A DNA stretch of 64,000 nucleotides from Icerya purchasi (GCA_039619475.1 CM077115.1:397454557-397518556); one strand, 5' to 3'. Positions 25,305 to 36,960 are shown, numbered from the stretch's first letter. Program-made: numbers and translations. Notes: generated by a model from the sequence alone, not told the origin.

Positions 25305-26699
25305 AAGTAAAAAGAACTTTTAATAATATGAAACATTAATTATTTTAGAAATTTCCAGTAAAAATCACCGTGAAATACGCGCGATCAAAGCAAGGAATTA
25401 TTTCCCTGCCCTCTCCGACTATACTGACGACAAACGGTTCTCGCCTAAATGGGTCGCATTATTTTTTAATCGATTTTCACAGATTATAAAATTTACATTT
25501 TAAATAGGGCCTAAATCGTATCGATTTACAAAACCTACGCTATTAATACATAATCGAACAACTGAATTTTTCTGTTAGAAGATTCTTCCTGTTAATCGAA
25601 AGTTATTTTACATTGCTTCAATTCTAAAGACTCCGATGATTGTATCCGATCGACCTACTTTTCCAGTTACGGAAAGATAGTATGTTAATTTTGCGAATAG
25701 AATGAGACATTTGATTGACTAAGGAAGTTAGGAAGTTTTTCGAAAAAAAAAAAATAGTGTATTATTAAAAGGAAGATTTAATTAAGCCTACATCGTAGAA
25801 GATAAGATATATTTTTGTTCGTAATTTTTACAAGAAAGTAGCAAATGTAATACAAGCTATTCTGCTCTTTATGTAAGCAACTATTATTTCGGAATAGTTA
25901 AATTCATTCCTACGTGTTATTTTATTTATATTACATGTATTTTGTATATATCTTACGTTGGCGGTAATACGAAAATCCTGTAATGTTTAATCTGCAACCT
26001 TTTTTTTATCATATTTATGGCATTTATTTAATTGTGCAAAAAATAGCATAGTGTCCATTAAAATTGCCCATTTTACGTCATCAGAAGTTCAGCAGGGTGA
26101 TCGAGTTTTTTATACACAGTAAATCCTTAACAGTCACGTAGGATGCATTCCGAAATTTTTTTTTTTTTCAAAAATATCGAATTAGCAAATATTAAATCTC
26201 CTTTCCTATAATTACACGGAACTATTGGATCGAGACGGCGAAAAGAATTAATTATCCTTTCAACCAACTTTATAAGGACTACACGAAATTAGTTTTCAAA
26301 AAAGAGAAAGGATATTAAATTCAGCTGAATTTTCTTTTAACCTGAATGGATAATATTCAAACTTGAAAATAGATTTAAAATAATAAAAGAGCCCTCCATT
26401 TTTCGCAATATTATTGCATTAATATAAATTGAGAATTTTAAATAAAATTTGAGTAAGGACTAGTAAGAGAAAAACCTAACATCACAGGGTGTGCATCCAT
26501 CATGATAGACCATGCTTAATTCAGAGGGTATAGTGCTTTTTCGATGCGGATCAGTAGGCGATCACACCATACTCTCTTGAAACGTTGTATACGCCAGTTT
26601 CTTTTGAATATGAATTATTAAAAGACGATGTTTTTTTTTATCTTTTTTTACATATATATATATATATATGCCCTGTGTGCTATTACTGATGGAATATTA

Positions 26700-27410
26700 A
26701 TCCGAGATACTTCGCCGTAGATGTCGTTGCAACTACAAAATTATTAATCCCGAACCGCGCCAGTCACATTTTTTGATTTTGTCAACTATAAGCCATTCTG
26801 GCTAGTTTCCATTTTTCGGGGACGATAGACCGTTTCTTGCAGTACATTCTACCAAGTAATTTAATATGTACACGGCTAAATCGTCCGCAAAAAGAGCAGC
26901 TTTAATTGGTATGGTTTAAATTCTACCGAATGCTGAACAGTGCCGGCCTAATAACCAACCCTTGAGCAACATAATTAATTGAATAGTATTCACTAGATTT
27001 CGGTGATCCATCGAGATTGAAAAATTTCCTATTACAAATAAATTGCTCGATGTAAATTAGAAGGTTACCCCGTTTATTCCCCCCGTTTTTAGTGGAGCTG
27101 TTTAATAACTCTGCAACTGTTAGCAAATGCTTTAAAAATGCTTCGTCCAGGGTACGATAAGTTCGGAAGACTGTGTTAGTTCTAGTGTAGAAAATTTTTC
27201 GATACTGGTATATTTTGCAATTTTTAACCGTACGTTTCACGACTTCACTTGGTAGCGAGGTCACATTGGCCGCGATAGCTGTTTGATGAATGTAGTGGCT
27301 TGTACGGCTTAACGAGAAAGGTATAATAATTGCTTCCTTCCGGCTACCTGGCAACGTTCCCACGTGGTACAGCTGCTTGTAAAGTTTTAAGAGTGATTGT
27401 TTCTGTTGAG
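26700..27410 (-). mobile_element. Decayed jockey-like non-LTR retrotransposon RT, antisense in the Hox intron
   Basis: Read on the minus strand, an open frame (27363-26923) with flanking codons shows an ordered series of RT blocks. LYKQLYHVGTLPGSRKEAII matches the block before the fingers (fP..WK.A.i). FRTYRTLDEA follows, then YIEQFICNRKFFNLDGSPKS (the flRnR+f region), AQGLVIRPALFSI (PQGSVLsPtLFsi) and FADD (plus-strand 26880-26891). Stops then follow, near 26790 and 26710. The first catalytic Asp block (AFDxxW) is missing and many residues are altered, so it is dead. The strand opposes the host gene. Jockey or a related clade is the best guess. Confidence 0.72.
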
Positions 27411-28319
27411 AAATAAAAAATGCGCCATTTATTTATTACTGTGTAACAACGCGGAGGTATGCGGTAATAAAGAAATGTTAACTTATTTTCTTCGCAACGA
27501 AAAATAAATGTGACAATATGCGCAACCGGCTATTGGTAAAAATTGTAAATGAAAGCCATCGATAGGAAGCGAATTTTTATTTAATTTTCCTCCTAATTGA
27601 CGTGTGGTGTATTTACATTTTCGTTGCATGCAAAAAATTTCTTAAAATAAAACGAAATTTATCTCGAAGAACAGGAAATGGAAACGAGTGTTATTTTTAA
27701 AAAGTCAACAATCTGCCGAGACTCGGACATCTGCAGTCTCTACTCGTGCAGAAATGAAGGTTTTTGCAACGGAATACGAGTAAAAATGTTCTTGGAAAGA
27801 GCTAACAAAAGAGCAGTATTTTACTTTTGTATAGAGAATTCCAACAATCTCATACGATCTTCTAGTCAGATTTTCAAACGAATTCAATACCATATAGACA
27901 TTAATAGAGTCCAAAGGCAGAGTTCATTCAAACATACTACTGTAGATTTGAGTCATGATTGTCTTTCCAATGCCTAAAATTATATGTTGTTCTACTGAGA
28001 GTTGGGTCAAAATGGTGAAAATAGTTTATCCGGAAATGCAAAAAAAAATTGATTAAACATTCAACGATACCTAAACTCCACCGAACATAAGATTCTTAAA
28101 AGATTCATCAATTTATTGAATTCTCGTTATTATTGCTATTTTTATTGAAGAAAAGAAAATACTGATTATTAATTTTTTTATCATTACTATTTTTCGTAAT
28201 ATCATATAACATATTTTTCACACGTTAAACCCCGGATATTCAGTATTATATACACACGCACAAACATATATACATATATACATAGATACATACTTAAAAA
28301 AAAATAAAAATATGCCTCT

Positions 28320-28460
28320 TAACACCTCTTGCTTACATTTCTGTCTCTTTCTCTTCCATATTTTATATAAAATGATCAAAATTTAAAAAGTAAAATTCTT
28401 CGGTCGGTCCCCATTAGCTTTTATAACGAAAAAATGTCCCAATTTTATATAATAAAAAAA
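28320..28460. repeat. Copy of the ~235-bp TA-associated repeat
   Basis: Shares CTTGCTTACATTTCTRTCTC, TCTCTTCYATA and ATGTCCCAATTTTATATAA-like words with the copy at 9551-9780. TATACATA-rich DNA flanks it on the left. Confidence 0.7.
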
Positions 28461-28934
28461 AAAACAAAAAAACAATCAATAATTTATACCATAAATTTTA
28501 TTAAACTACCTAAACAACTTAACATACTACAATACATATAAATATAACTTTTTTTGCGTTTCCCATGGTATTATTAAATTAGCAATATATAGTCTTTACA
28601 TGCTTCTCCTCCTATGGGGTGGGACTTGTTATTCATCAACCTACACAGTAATAAGAAGTGTATTCATTATGTGTTTCTAAAAACGAAAACGATTACTGAA
28701 CGCAAACGTGAATTTCGGAAACGAAAATAGGACGACGAATTGTACAATAGCGAAGAATTTGCCACATTTATACATGATGATACGCCTTTCAGTTCGAAAA
28801 CGACAGATGTAGAAAAGTTTGAAGCGTTTGATAGCATTTTGAGTCAACCGTCTGTCATATTAATAAAAAATAATAAGAAAAAAAAATATTATCTAAAAGG
28901 ATCACGTTTTTTCACGTTTTTAACGAATACTCAA

Positions 28935-29120
28935 TTTATGTTCACCGATTTTCATCATCGAGTATGGTACCTAAGTTGAATAGTACTTTTTCAAATGGAC
29001 AAAGAATCAGTAAAATCGGACTATAAAAATATGAGTTATGCGCAAACATAGAGAAAAAAAAACAAAAAACATACGCGACGAACGTATAATCTCCTTTTTT
29101 TGTGGAAGTCGGTAAAAATT
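28935..29120 (+). repeat. Retroelement-tail-like dispersed repeat, copy 2
   Basis: Contains GGACAAAGAATCAGTAAAAT, then TATGAGTTATGCGCAAACAT, CATACGCGACGAACG and CTCCTTTTTTTGTGGAAGTC, ending in GGTAAAAA. It is directly followed by a partial copy (29120-29210) of the ~235-bp TA-associated repeat, which suggests nested or joined elements. Confidence 0.7.
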
Positions 29121-29625
29121 AAAATATAACAAACGTTACTTAAAATTGGGACATTTTTTCTAATGTGAGCCGGCCTAAGAATTACGTTCTAATTAATAAA
29201 TATGTAAAACAAAAAGAAATCCTGCACTAATACTACCGAAGAAAAAACTAAAAAGCATAAAAAACAGATCACATTATATAAATAAAAATCCAGCTTCTTA
29301 TTTAGCTCAGTTTAATTTCTGGTATTTCTCGAAAGTCCAAAAGTATTTAAAGAGCGATGAAGACATCACAAATACTTTCACAAATTTGAAAATCACCCTT
29401 AAACGGCTTTTGGCTGATAGGCAAGGAATTTCAGTTATTAGTGGTGGTAAATTTTGTATTTTCCAATATTTTTTTAACGCTCTTTTAGACAAAAATAAAT
29501 AATTAATAAATAATAAAAAAAAAAAGAAAGAAAAAAAAACATTTTGCATCGATGTTGACATTGAGAAATGTCGTGTTCGAAATGAGCGCCGAATGATGAT
29601 GTCATAATATTTTTTCTATTTGCAG

Positions 29626-30110
29626 GGAAAAGAAGAAGGCAGACGTACTCGAGAAAACAGACTTTGGAATTAGAGAAGGAATTCTGTTTCAACGAATATT
29701 TGACGAAACGGCGCAGGAACGAATTGTGCTTGATGCTGGAACTGAGTGAGAAACAAATCAAGACCTGGTTCCAAAATCGCCGCATGAAAAAGAAAAAAGA
29801 AGTGACGAAACAGAAACTGATTGGTTACGGCAATTTCAGCAACTGCGCCAGTAACAATTGCAGCGGACCCGCAGTCATCGACTGCAGCAACATCGCAGCA
29901 AACGAAGCCACCAACTCGGCACAATCGCCACTTGTGCACTGCAAACCGGCCGAGCAATTCGACTTCGGTCCGGTATCGGATTCTTCCGGCCGACCAACTG
30001 AACCGCTAACCTCCGAGGATCGGACTTGTCACCAGTTGGCCAGAACAGTCGCGCCGTCTTCAAATCATTACGCGGCGCCTTTTCATAATGCACATTACCT
30101 CATTAATTAG
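29626..30110 (+). CDS. Hox gene, exon B: homeodomain and C-terminus (ftz-like, provisional)
   Basis: Starts after a pyrimidine-rich tract and TGCAG (29621-29625). It completes the split glycine codon and encodes residues 117-277, stopping at TAG 30108-30110. Residues 117-176 are a complete 60-residue homeodomain, with TLELEKEF in helix 1 and WFQNRRMK in helix 3, including the DNA-contacting Gln50, Asn51 and Arg53. By eye, about 42 of 60 positions match an Antp-type homeodomain as I recall it, and clearly fewer match Abd-B. Unusual residues are Lys11, Asn32, Cys35, Met37, Thr47 (normally Ile or Val) and Lys56. Ser41 is shared with Drosophila Ftz. The ~100-residue C-terminus is rich in Asn, Ser, Ala and Cys. 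One homeobox-proximal intron, YPWM and an Antp-class but divergent domain suggest ftz; a derived Scr/Antp-type paralogue is the alternative. The frame is intact, so it is probably functional. Confidence 0.93.
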
Positions 30111-31936
30111 TCGAAAACTAGAATAATAACGCTGACGAAAAACTCGAACAGACCTCTCAGTCGGATTTCACATCGGTTATTAAGTATTTCCGCGTGCACC
30201 GAGAAGAAAAGATTCGTCTAAATAACCGGCATTTCACTACCTGATGAGAACGCTAGTCAAAAGCGCCGCTTAATCACATCGCTCCTAAGCCGCGCGCCGA
30301 TAAGTATTCAGAATTGCCCGCCGAAATCGAAAATATATTTTCAGAAGGAAAAAGAGTTTTTTTCTAGTCAGCGGATATCAAGCAGAGAGAGAGAGACTTC
30401 AGTTTTTGAAAATTTTCAACCGAAATTATTCGACCGAATTTGATTTGCGTGAAAAGTGTTTTTTCTTTTTGGTTTTTTTTTTTTTTTTTTATAAATCCCA
30501 TTTTCGCGCCGTTTCATTCATCGGCAACGCAATCGACAATTTAGAAAGGAAAAAGTAAGCAGTGGGAGTCGTTGAATTAAAAAAAATTATAATTAAAATT
30601 TCTAAAAATGTTTAAATTAAAATTTTAAGTCGAAGGAAAAATTATTCCACGATTTATACTTTTTTTTTTTTGATTTCCGAAATAATTTTCAACAGGTGGT
30701 CAAACGCGGCTTTGGCTTCCTTAAAATATTCATAGAAAAAAGTGTCTCCTTCGATTGAGAACAGGTTGCTTTCCATTCGAAAAAATTTTTTAAACCACAC
30801 TAGATCGGCATAATGTCTTTTGTTTTTTTTTTTTTTAAATAGAAACTGATGTGATACAAAAAAAGCGTTCACAATTTGAGAACGAATTGAAAAATTTCCG
30901 AATTTCCTGCTATCGAAAGTCGTCCGTCGTCGTGATACTTTTAAATATAATTTGTAAAGTTATTTTTTTTTTGTCTCTTATTATTGATGTAAATTTTTTT
31001 TCTTCTTGAAAATATAGAAATAACATTTAAGAATGACTCGTATTGTTTCTAAATTTTCTTTCGAACGACATTGATTTTTTCTTTTTCATCTCCCTAAACA
31101 AATTCTGCTCTCTCTAAATAGTAGAAGCTAAATTAGGAGATTTTCTCCGCCGCAAATCTTACGAGTGTGTTCTTCCCGCTAGTCGTAATACACTTTCGAA
31201 ACGTGATTTCGTTTTAATTAAAATTACTATAAACACGGAGTTTAAAAAAGAAAAAGGTTTTAAAAAAATTTCAAATATAAGAAAATTTAAATTCATAAAA
31301 TCGATCGGATTGAAGATTGTTAAAAGTCGTACGATTTTTAAATTGTCAGCGAAATTTCAATACACGCCTGTCCTAATTGTTTTTTTTTTAATTTTTTTTT
31401 GCTACGAAACGTCGAAATTTGATTTTCATCTTTATTTTTTTCGTTTTACACGACCCCGTCTCGAGACGCGATTTATTAACAATCTGAAAAATTAAACGCT
31501 TACGAAAACCGGAAAAATAATATTTACAGATTTCAAAAAATGTGTAACTCATCAAATCCTTAAACTGAACAAATTTTGACTTAATTTCTAATATGCATCT
31601 CTGAAAATGTAATCGCTATATATGATTTTTGGAAAGAAATTAAATTTTTTAATCCTATTACATTCTATCGAAATACTAAATCTTCTCATCCGATTTCTTT
31701 ACATAAATATGCGCCATGGTCAAGAATTCCTTCTAGTTCTCAACATTTTCCTAATAACCACACTGACAATCATCGATAATCTCGTAGGTTCAACCTCAGC
31801 AAACAATCCCCCCCCCCCTTCCCAGGAAACAAGTTCTGAGCAATTTCAGCCACTCTAAAGTGATGGCTCAAAAGAAATCCTACCGCATGTTTTTTTTTGT
31901 TTTCTTCACATTTCTAAGTTAAACTTCCCCCCCATA

Positions 31937-31970
<34 letters not shown>

Positions 31971-32330
31971 GGAATAGTCTTTGAAGCTATCCGGCTTAGC
32001 TCGTTCGAAACTTATACCATCTCTAATGCTGAAAGAAGTAGACTTTCATCAAAATAACGTTGAAAACTATAATCTTACAACGATCTTACAATAACAAGAG
32101 AAAAAAAGGAAAAAGTTCATATTTACTCTCCCTTAATTAATTAATTTCGCATCTCCCCTATTTGCGTTTAAAAGTTGACCATTAGCGAAATCGATTTTTA
32201 ATATACTGTCAGACAATTAAAGAAATCAAAATATTGTAGAGAGCGATCACCGCAGTGATGATGTGTATATTTTAAACAAAAGGATAACTGGAATATTTTA
32301 TTAGAAATATCGGGATACTTGTCAGAATGG
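30111..32330 (+). other. Downstream of the Hox stop: probable 3' UTR then AT-rich DNA
   Basis: The first few hundred bases are less AT-rich, with many CGAAA words, and probably transcribed as 3' UTR. I could not fix the poly-A site: no canonical AATAAA with a clear downstream T/GT element was found close to the stop. A (TA)n run lies at 31938-31968. Confidence 0.35.
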
Positions 32331-32379
32331 ATGCTATACTTAAATTTCCGCACCAGTTGAGTAACCTATCTGTTTCCGC

Positions 32380-33000
32380 TTTATTATCGTGGAAATGGGC
32401 AGTTGTTGCACGTTTTAGTCAAAATATTTTGACGCGGCGACCGTGTCAAAGTGAAAGTTGCGAGCCTTTCTTCCGACGAACATTCTTCCGCAACATTTTC
32501 GCCGACAACCAGCTCGCGTTCTCTAGGGAGCGTTTAAAAAGGCTCCGTGTTTTGACAAGTCGGCATTTGACTTTTGAATAGACCGTGTTCTCTACCCTTT
32601 AACCGGGCGATCGTGCTCTTCAATTTTGCTCGGCTGCTCTAGTGCATGTGTACTGCTTGTCAAAATCGAATCATTAACTCGATAGACAAATTATCTTTTT
32701 CTGCCTTTGAAACAGACAGACGTGGACCGCTGCACGAACGAAGAGAGAGGAACGTCGTCAGCAACCGCTCTTCTCTAAACAATGGCAAAGCTTCTCGCCA
32801 ACACAATAACGACGGCAAGTGACGGAGAATAATATAAATAGAAAACGTCTTAGAAAGAAGCCTGTTCGAAATTAACCGAACCGAAAGGTGAGAGCGAATT
32901 GAAAATAAAAAAGTCTCCCGTACCGACGTTTCCGAAACCGGCTCCGAACATTGCACGAGCACATTGCGAGAACAACACACGTTATTGTAGCGAAACTTAC
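32380..33000. other. GC-richer block with TTTGAC/GTCAAA motif cluster
   Basis: Composition is nearer balanced here than around it. Six TTTGAC or GTCAAA words fall at 32418, 32428, 32445, 32551, 32566 and 32659; the first two form a perfect 16-bp palindrome, GTCAAAATATTTTGAC. Short frames on both strands lack any known domain. It could be a regulatory element or the remnant of a MITE. No gene is supported. Confidence 0.35.
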
Positions 33001-34642
33001 ACACAGAAATTATCGCTATATCAGATTCGTATCTAAATTTCAGCCGATTTTAAAAGCTGCGCGAATTAAGGATTTTTCGAACAAAACTCCGCTGTCTGTA
33101 TCCAGTTGTTGATTCGCTACTGTTTTTTTCCTCTTTTTTTTCTTCAGCGAAGTGATTGGAAGTTTCAGTATGTAACAGCGGGATGTCGGTCCTGAATGAA
33201 ACATGTCTAGTCTCTATAGCTGGCTGTCCCACAGTACTAATTTTCACGTCTTCTCTCGCATATTTATTACGCACTTAGAAAACTACTCGCGACCATAAAA
33301 AGAGGAAACCAGTTTCTTTTTTTCTCTCAAAAACATCATACATGAAGGTCACGCAGAATTTCCCGAATTTTTATAACGGTGCGTGTTAGTTCAGCAGAAA
33401 CAAACGGAATACTACATAATCGTGCGACTATTGCGAACCGTAATTTCAACCACCGCTACGCAACGGCCGGTGGTGACATTTCTTAGCAACACACACTATA
33501 TTTTAATACTTTGTCACATACACTACCCCTCTATAGCAACAAATGGACGTACTCCATTTCTACACAGCGTTTCTACTTACCCCTTGGCCTCAGTTCGTAT
33601 CTGTCCGCACAAACCATCCTTTGCAATCGACGTCTAGAAATTAGTAGATATATACAACTGGCATAGCCATCGAAGCAGAATAAACTGATTTAAAGGAGAT
33701 TAAAGGGTTTTTTTTTCAATAAAAAATTTTAGCGTAATTTTTTTTTCTTTTTTTTACTTATGAACTTCAAACAATCTCTAACTCAAAAAAAAAAAAAAAA
33801 AAAAAAAAAGATAAAATATAATCTTATGTAATTTAACAACTAGTAACGTTAATGTTACCATCATTCGTTGGCCATATTTTCTGCGGGGGGATTGTTATGT
33901 TAACGTATTTAATTATTCATAAAATTCAAAATTACCAACTCAAGTCTCTTATAAACAAAACCCCCTAATCTATACGTAATCTACGATCCAATTCGCTAAT
34001 TTCGCGGTGAAATTGTTTCGACCGGTGGCGCATCTCAATTTTTCCGCATTAACTTCGCTTTGAGATTCTATTAAATTCTTTTGAGAAAGTTTCTGTTGGT
34101 ATCGGACTTTAAGTAACGCACGAAGCCTGCATGTACTATTTCCAAACGATAAACGATCTGAATGCAAGCTCTGAAACAGTTAAAGTTATTCGTTATGCGT
34201 CTCGTAGTACCCTGCGACATAATTATCTAATTCAAGAAAGACATCGAGTGTTTTTTAAGATTGTTTTTTGGTATTTTAAAATTATCTTATCTTTTCGTTG
34301 ACAGGCATTTACCCCGTTTGATACAATTTTAAATTTGTACAAACGCACTCGCGGCTATTTATGAACAAATAACGCAGAACGTAAAATCGGTTGGAAACGA
34401 GATGGCAGCCGTGTCACATCTATGCCTTTTCTAATGTGACGCCATTGGTACTTATGCTTTTTGCTTAATCGATACCAAAAACCGTACAAATAAATTTCAA
34501 TAAGTTGCCCGCGGTAAAATTTCGCGCAAGCAACATCGAAAAACGGTTTTTAAATTAACGTGTAAGGTGAATTAGCGAGCTAACGAAGCACTTTTGAAGA
34601 GAAGAGATTTCGATTCTTTTTCAAACTCCGCAGTAGTGGTCT
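33001..34642. other. Intergenic DNA, no gene seen
   Basis: A poly-A run near 33786-33809 and T-rich stretches. No recognisable frame. Confidence 0.5.
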
Positions 34643-34650
34643 GAGCATAG

Positions 34651-35478
34651 CAGTGCCCCGTCTTTAACAGTCAGGGGGACCTAAGCCTCGCCAGTTGGGG
34701 GCCCACTTAAAAAAAACAATTTTATGCAAAAATACAAATTTCAGCACGGCGACCGACGTACATTACCATCGAAACAAAAAGGAAGCCACGTGACGCTTCA
34801 TTGGCCCGAGTTGCCAACCCGATAACTTCGCAAAGGGCATATTCTTGTTTTCGGGAGTCGAAAGGTATTCTCCCGAAGACAAATACCTCTTCTGTTAGTT
34901 AGCGGAAACTAAATTTTTTTAAATTTTGAATTTCCCTGATTCCGTCATCTTTTAACATAGTGACGTTTTAGTCTGTTTAAAAAACAAATGTATACACTTC
35001 TTGTTCGATTCTCTAGAAAAATACCTTCATAATTCGAGAAACAATTTTGATGACTATATATGAGCGAAACAAAAACATTTATTGAAAAAAATGAAATAAC
35101 AATCAGTGAAATAAACGATAGACTGAAAGCACGAACCGTTAGATTAACGAGATTCCAGGGAAAAAGCGATCATACCGTTTTCAAAGAAATAGATAAACTT
35201 AAAATCGAAATTTTTTATCCGATTGTTGATTCTCTCTTGGCGTTAATATTAAAAAACGAAAGTCAGCGTATCATTACATGACAATTTTAATTTTTTTTTT
35301 GCATTTACAAGATATCGCAGATGAAACAATAAAGAAAAATTTTACGAAACTTTCTGAAAAATATATATATATGTATATATATTTTGAATTAATTTTTTTT
35401 CATTCTATCTTAAAGGGCTCCCGCAAGACGAAGGCCCTAAGCCCGGGCTTCGTCGGCCTATGGGTAAAGACGGAACTG
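34651..35478 (+). mobile_element. hAT DNA transposon remnant with 8-bp target-site duplication
   Basis: The left end is CAGTGCCCCGTCTTTAAC and the right end, reversed, is CAGTTCCGTCTTTACC. They are imperfect terminal inverted repeats (one substitution and a 2-base gap over the first 16 bases). Both start with CAGT, usual for hAT elements. The flanks are GAGCATAG (34643-34650) and GGGCATAG (35479-35486), an 8-bp duplication with one mismatch. Subterminal GGGCCC-rich blocks are typical of hAT. At 828 bp it is internally deleted. The 73-codon frame inside (35060-35281) resembles the TTF-zinc-finger/ZMYM-type hAT transposase region (KLKIEIFYPIVDSLLALI). The DDE catalytic core is gone, so it is non-autonomous. 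Confidence 0.82.
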
Positions 35479-35659
35479 GGGCATAGTATAAAACATAGAT
35501 AAATCCGTAACCTGTTAAAAATGTGTTAAATATAAAATGAATAAATTCCCTCCTTATTAACAAACAAAAATAAGTATACATTTTTCTTTTAAATAACTTA
35601 AAATAAATACGTTATTTTAGAAACGGTTTCCAGCATCATGATCATACTTAAAATGTAAC

Positions 35660-36400
35660 AATTTATATTATCGATTACGTAAAATCTTACCTAACACCAA
35701 CGGTCTCGCCCACAAACAGAAAATCATGCTATATAAAGGACTGATACAACCCATCTATGCCTACGGTTCAAGTGTTTACACCAATAAGAAAATACTAAAA
35801 ACAGTCAAAGCACAACAAAGAAAATTTATTTTAAACATATCTTCCCTATACAAAACTTCCCCCTCATCAGCGGCCTGTGTCATAGCAAACGTCATTCCCT
35901 TAGACCTATTCATCATTGGACAGGCAATAATTACTGAGTACAGAATCACCCGAAACTTAAATTTAGTCAGTAATCTAAAACTCCTAAATAAGGACAATAT
36001 TATAAATGCTCCGGGACCTTCACCGAGCATTAAAATACTAAAAAAAAAAACAAATATCAATCGAAATAATAAACACATGCCCAAATATTCAAGATAAGAT
36101 TCGTCTCACAAATTTAAACATAACTTTCTTTAACTCCCAGGTAATCACAGGACATGGCAACTTTGGAGAATACCTTCATCGCTTTAAACTAATAGAGTCG
36201 ACAATCTGTCAATACTGTGACACTAATACAATAGACAATACTCTTCACCTGATACACATTCATGCAAAGCTTTCCAAAACATAAGGGGGAATCTTACCTA
36301 ATCAATGAAAATACAACACTAAGAATAAACAAAAAAACGCTCATTCTCTTCTTGCCTACTTCCATGACGTCATGAAAAAAAAACTTACCTTAAAACCTCT
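35660..36400 (+). mobile_element. 3' end of an R1-like non-LTR retrotransposon, frameshifted
   Basis: From about 35660 the frame reads through RLRKILPNTNGLAHKQKIML and LYKGLIQPIYAYG, the end of the RT thumb. Then come QRKFILNISSLYKTSPSSAA and VIANVIPLDL, matching the YRTvST.al.viaG..PL block of R1/LOA-type elements. A stop at 36097 ends this frame. The next frame (from about 36096) continues with SQVITGHGNFGEYLHRF and CQYCDTNTIDNTLHLIHIHA, the TGHG and zinc-knuckle-like CxxC...H C-terminus; the last Cys position is altered. Everything upstream of the thumb is missing, as expected from 5' truncation. A +1 frameshift and later stops show it is inactive. An A-rich end lies near 36750. Confidence 0.82.
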
Positions 36401-36779
36401 GATCAACCATTCTAACTAAAATAATATCTTTATTCCTAATACTTCTTTGTAATATCAATATTAAAATATTTAAGTAAGCTCTGCATTGGTGAGTAAGCTT
36501 TGGCACCATCATTGCAATTGTAAAAACATATTTAACGTAGTAATTACTCGTGTACTCTATATATTTATGCATGCATATAATTAGTTTTAAAACATTTTCA
36601 AAAACATGTGACACTTTGTAGAGGGAAAAAAAAAATATATATATTTTTTTTCTTCTTTTTTTTTTTTATTCAGTATACGACACACCCTTATGTACCCTTA
36701 TTATTACATATATTTGCCCCATCAGTATAATATGAACTGGGGAACCAATAAAAAAAAAAAAAAAAAACCCTTAATGATC

Positions 36780-36960
36780 GTCAGCTAATACACCACAGAG
36801 TACTCTGAATCGAAATTAAAAACTTTTAATTCGGAATACTCGGTATTGTTTTAGCTAATGATAATGCCGGAAAACGTTGTTCGCTTCTGATGATGGTCAG
36901 TGTAAGCTGGCCGAAACGTTGAGAAAATAAAATTCTTTTTAACACAGTTGTATCCCCGCA
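36780..36960 (+). ncRNA. Structured tail with a hammerhead-ribozyme-like motif
   Basis: CTGATGA (36887-36893) and GAAA (36913-36916) enclose a 6-bp stem, GGTCAG (36895-36900) with CTGGCC (36907-36912), and a 6-base loop. AACGT (36873-36877) can pair with ACGTT (36916-36920), in the place of stem III of a hammerhead, and T36878 would be the cleavage-site base. Against activity: an extra T after CTGATGA, and stem I (36879-36886) hardly forms. A second hairpin lies upstream (GAATCGAAATTAAAA with TTTTAATTCGGAATAC, near 36808-36841). It is probably a retroelement-derived tail. Cleavage is not established. Confidence 0.4.

Larger units (their letters stand above)
18470..29625 (+). other. Large phase-1 intron of the Hox gene (11.2 kb)
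   Basis: Bounded by GT at 18470 and AG at 29625, in matching phase. It contains an (ATA)n tract, an (ATT)n tract, a poly-A run, a decayed antisense jockey-like fragment (26700-27410) and dispersed repeats at 28320-29210. Large introns just before the homeobox are common in insect Hox genes and often hold regulatory DNA. I could not pick out specific enhancers by eye. The remaining open frames are short and have no recognisable domain. Confidence 0.85.
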
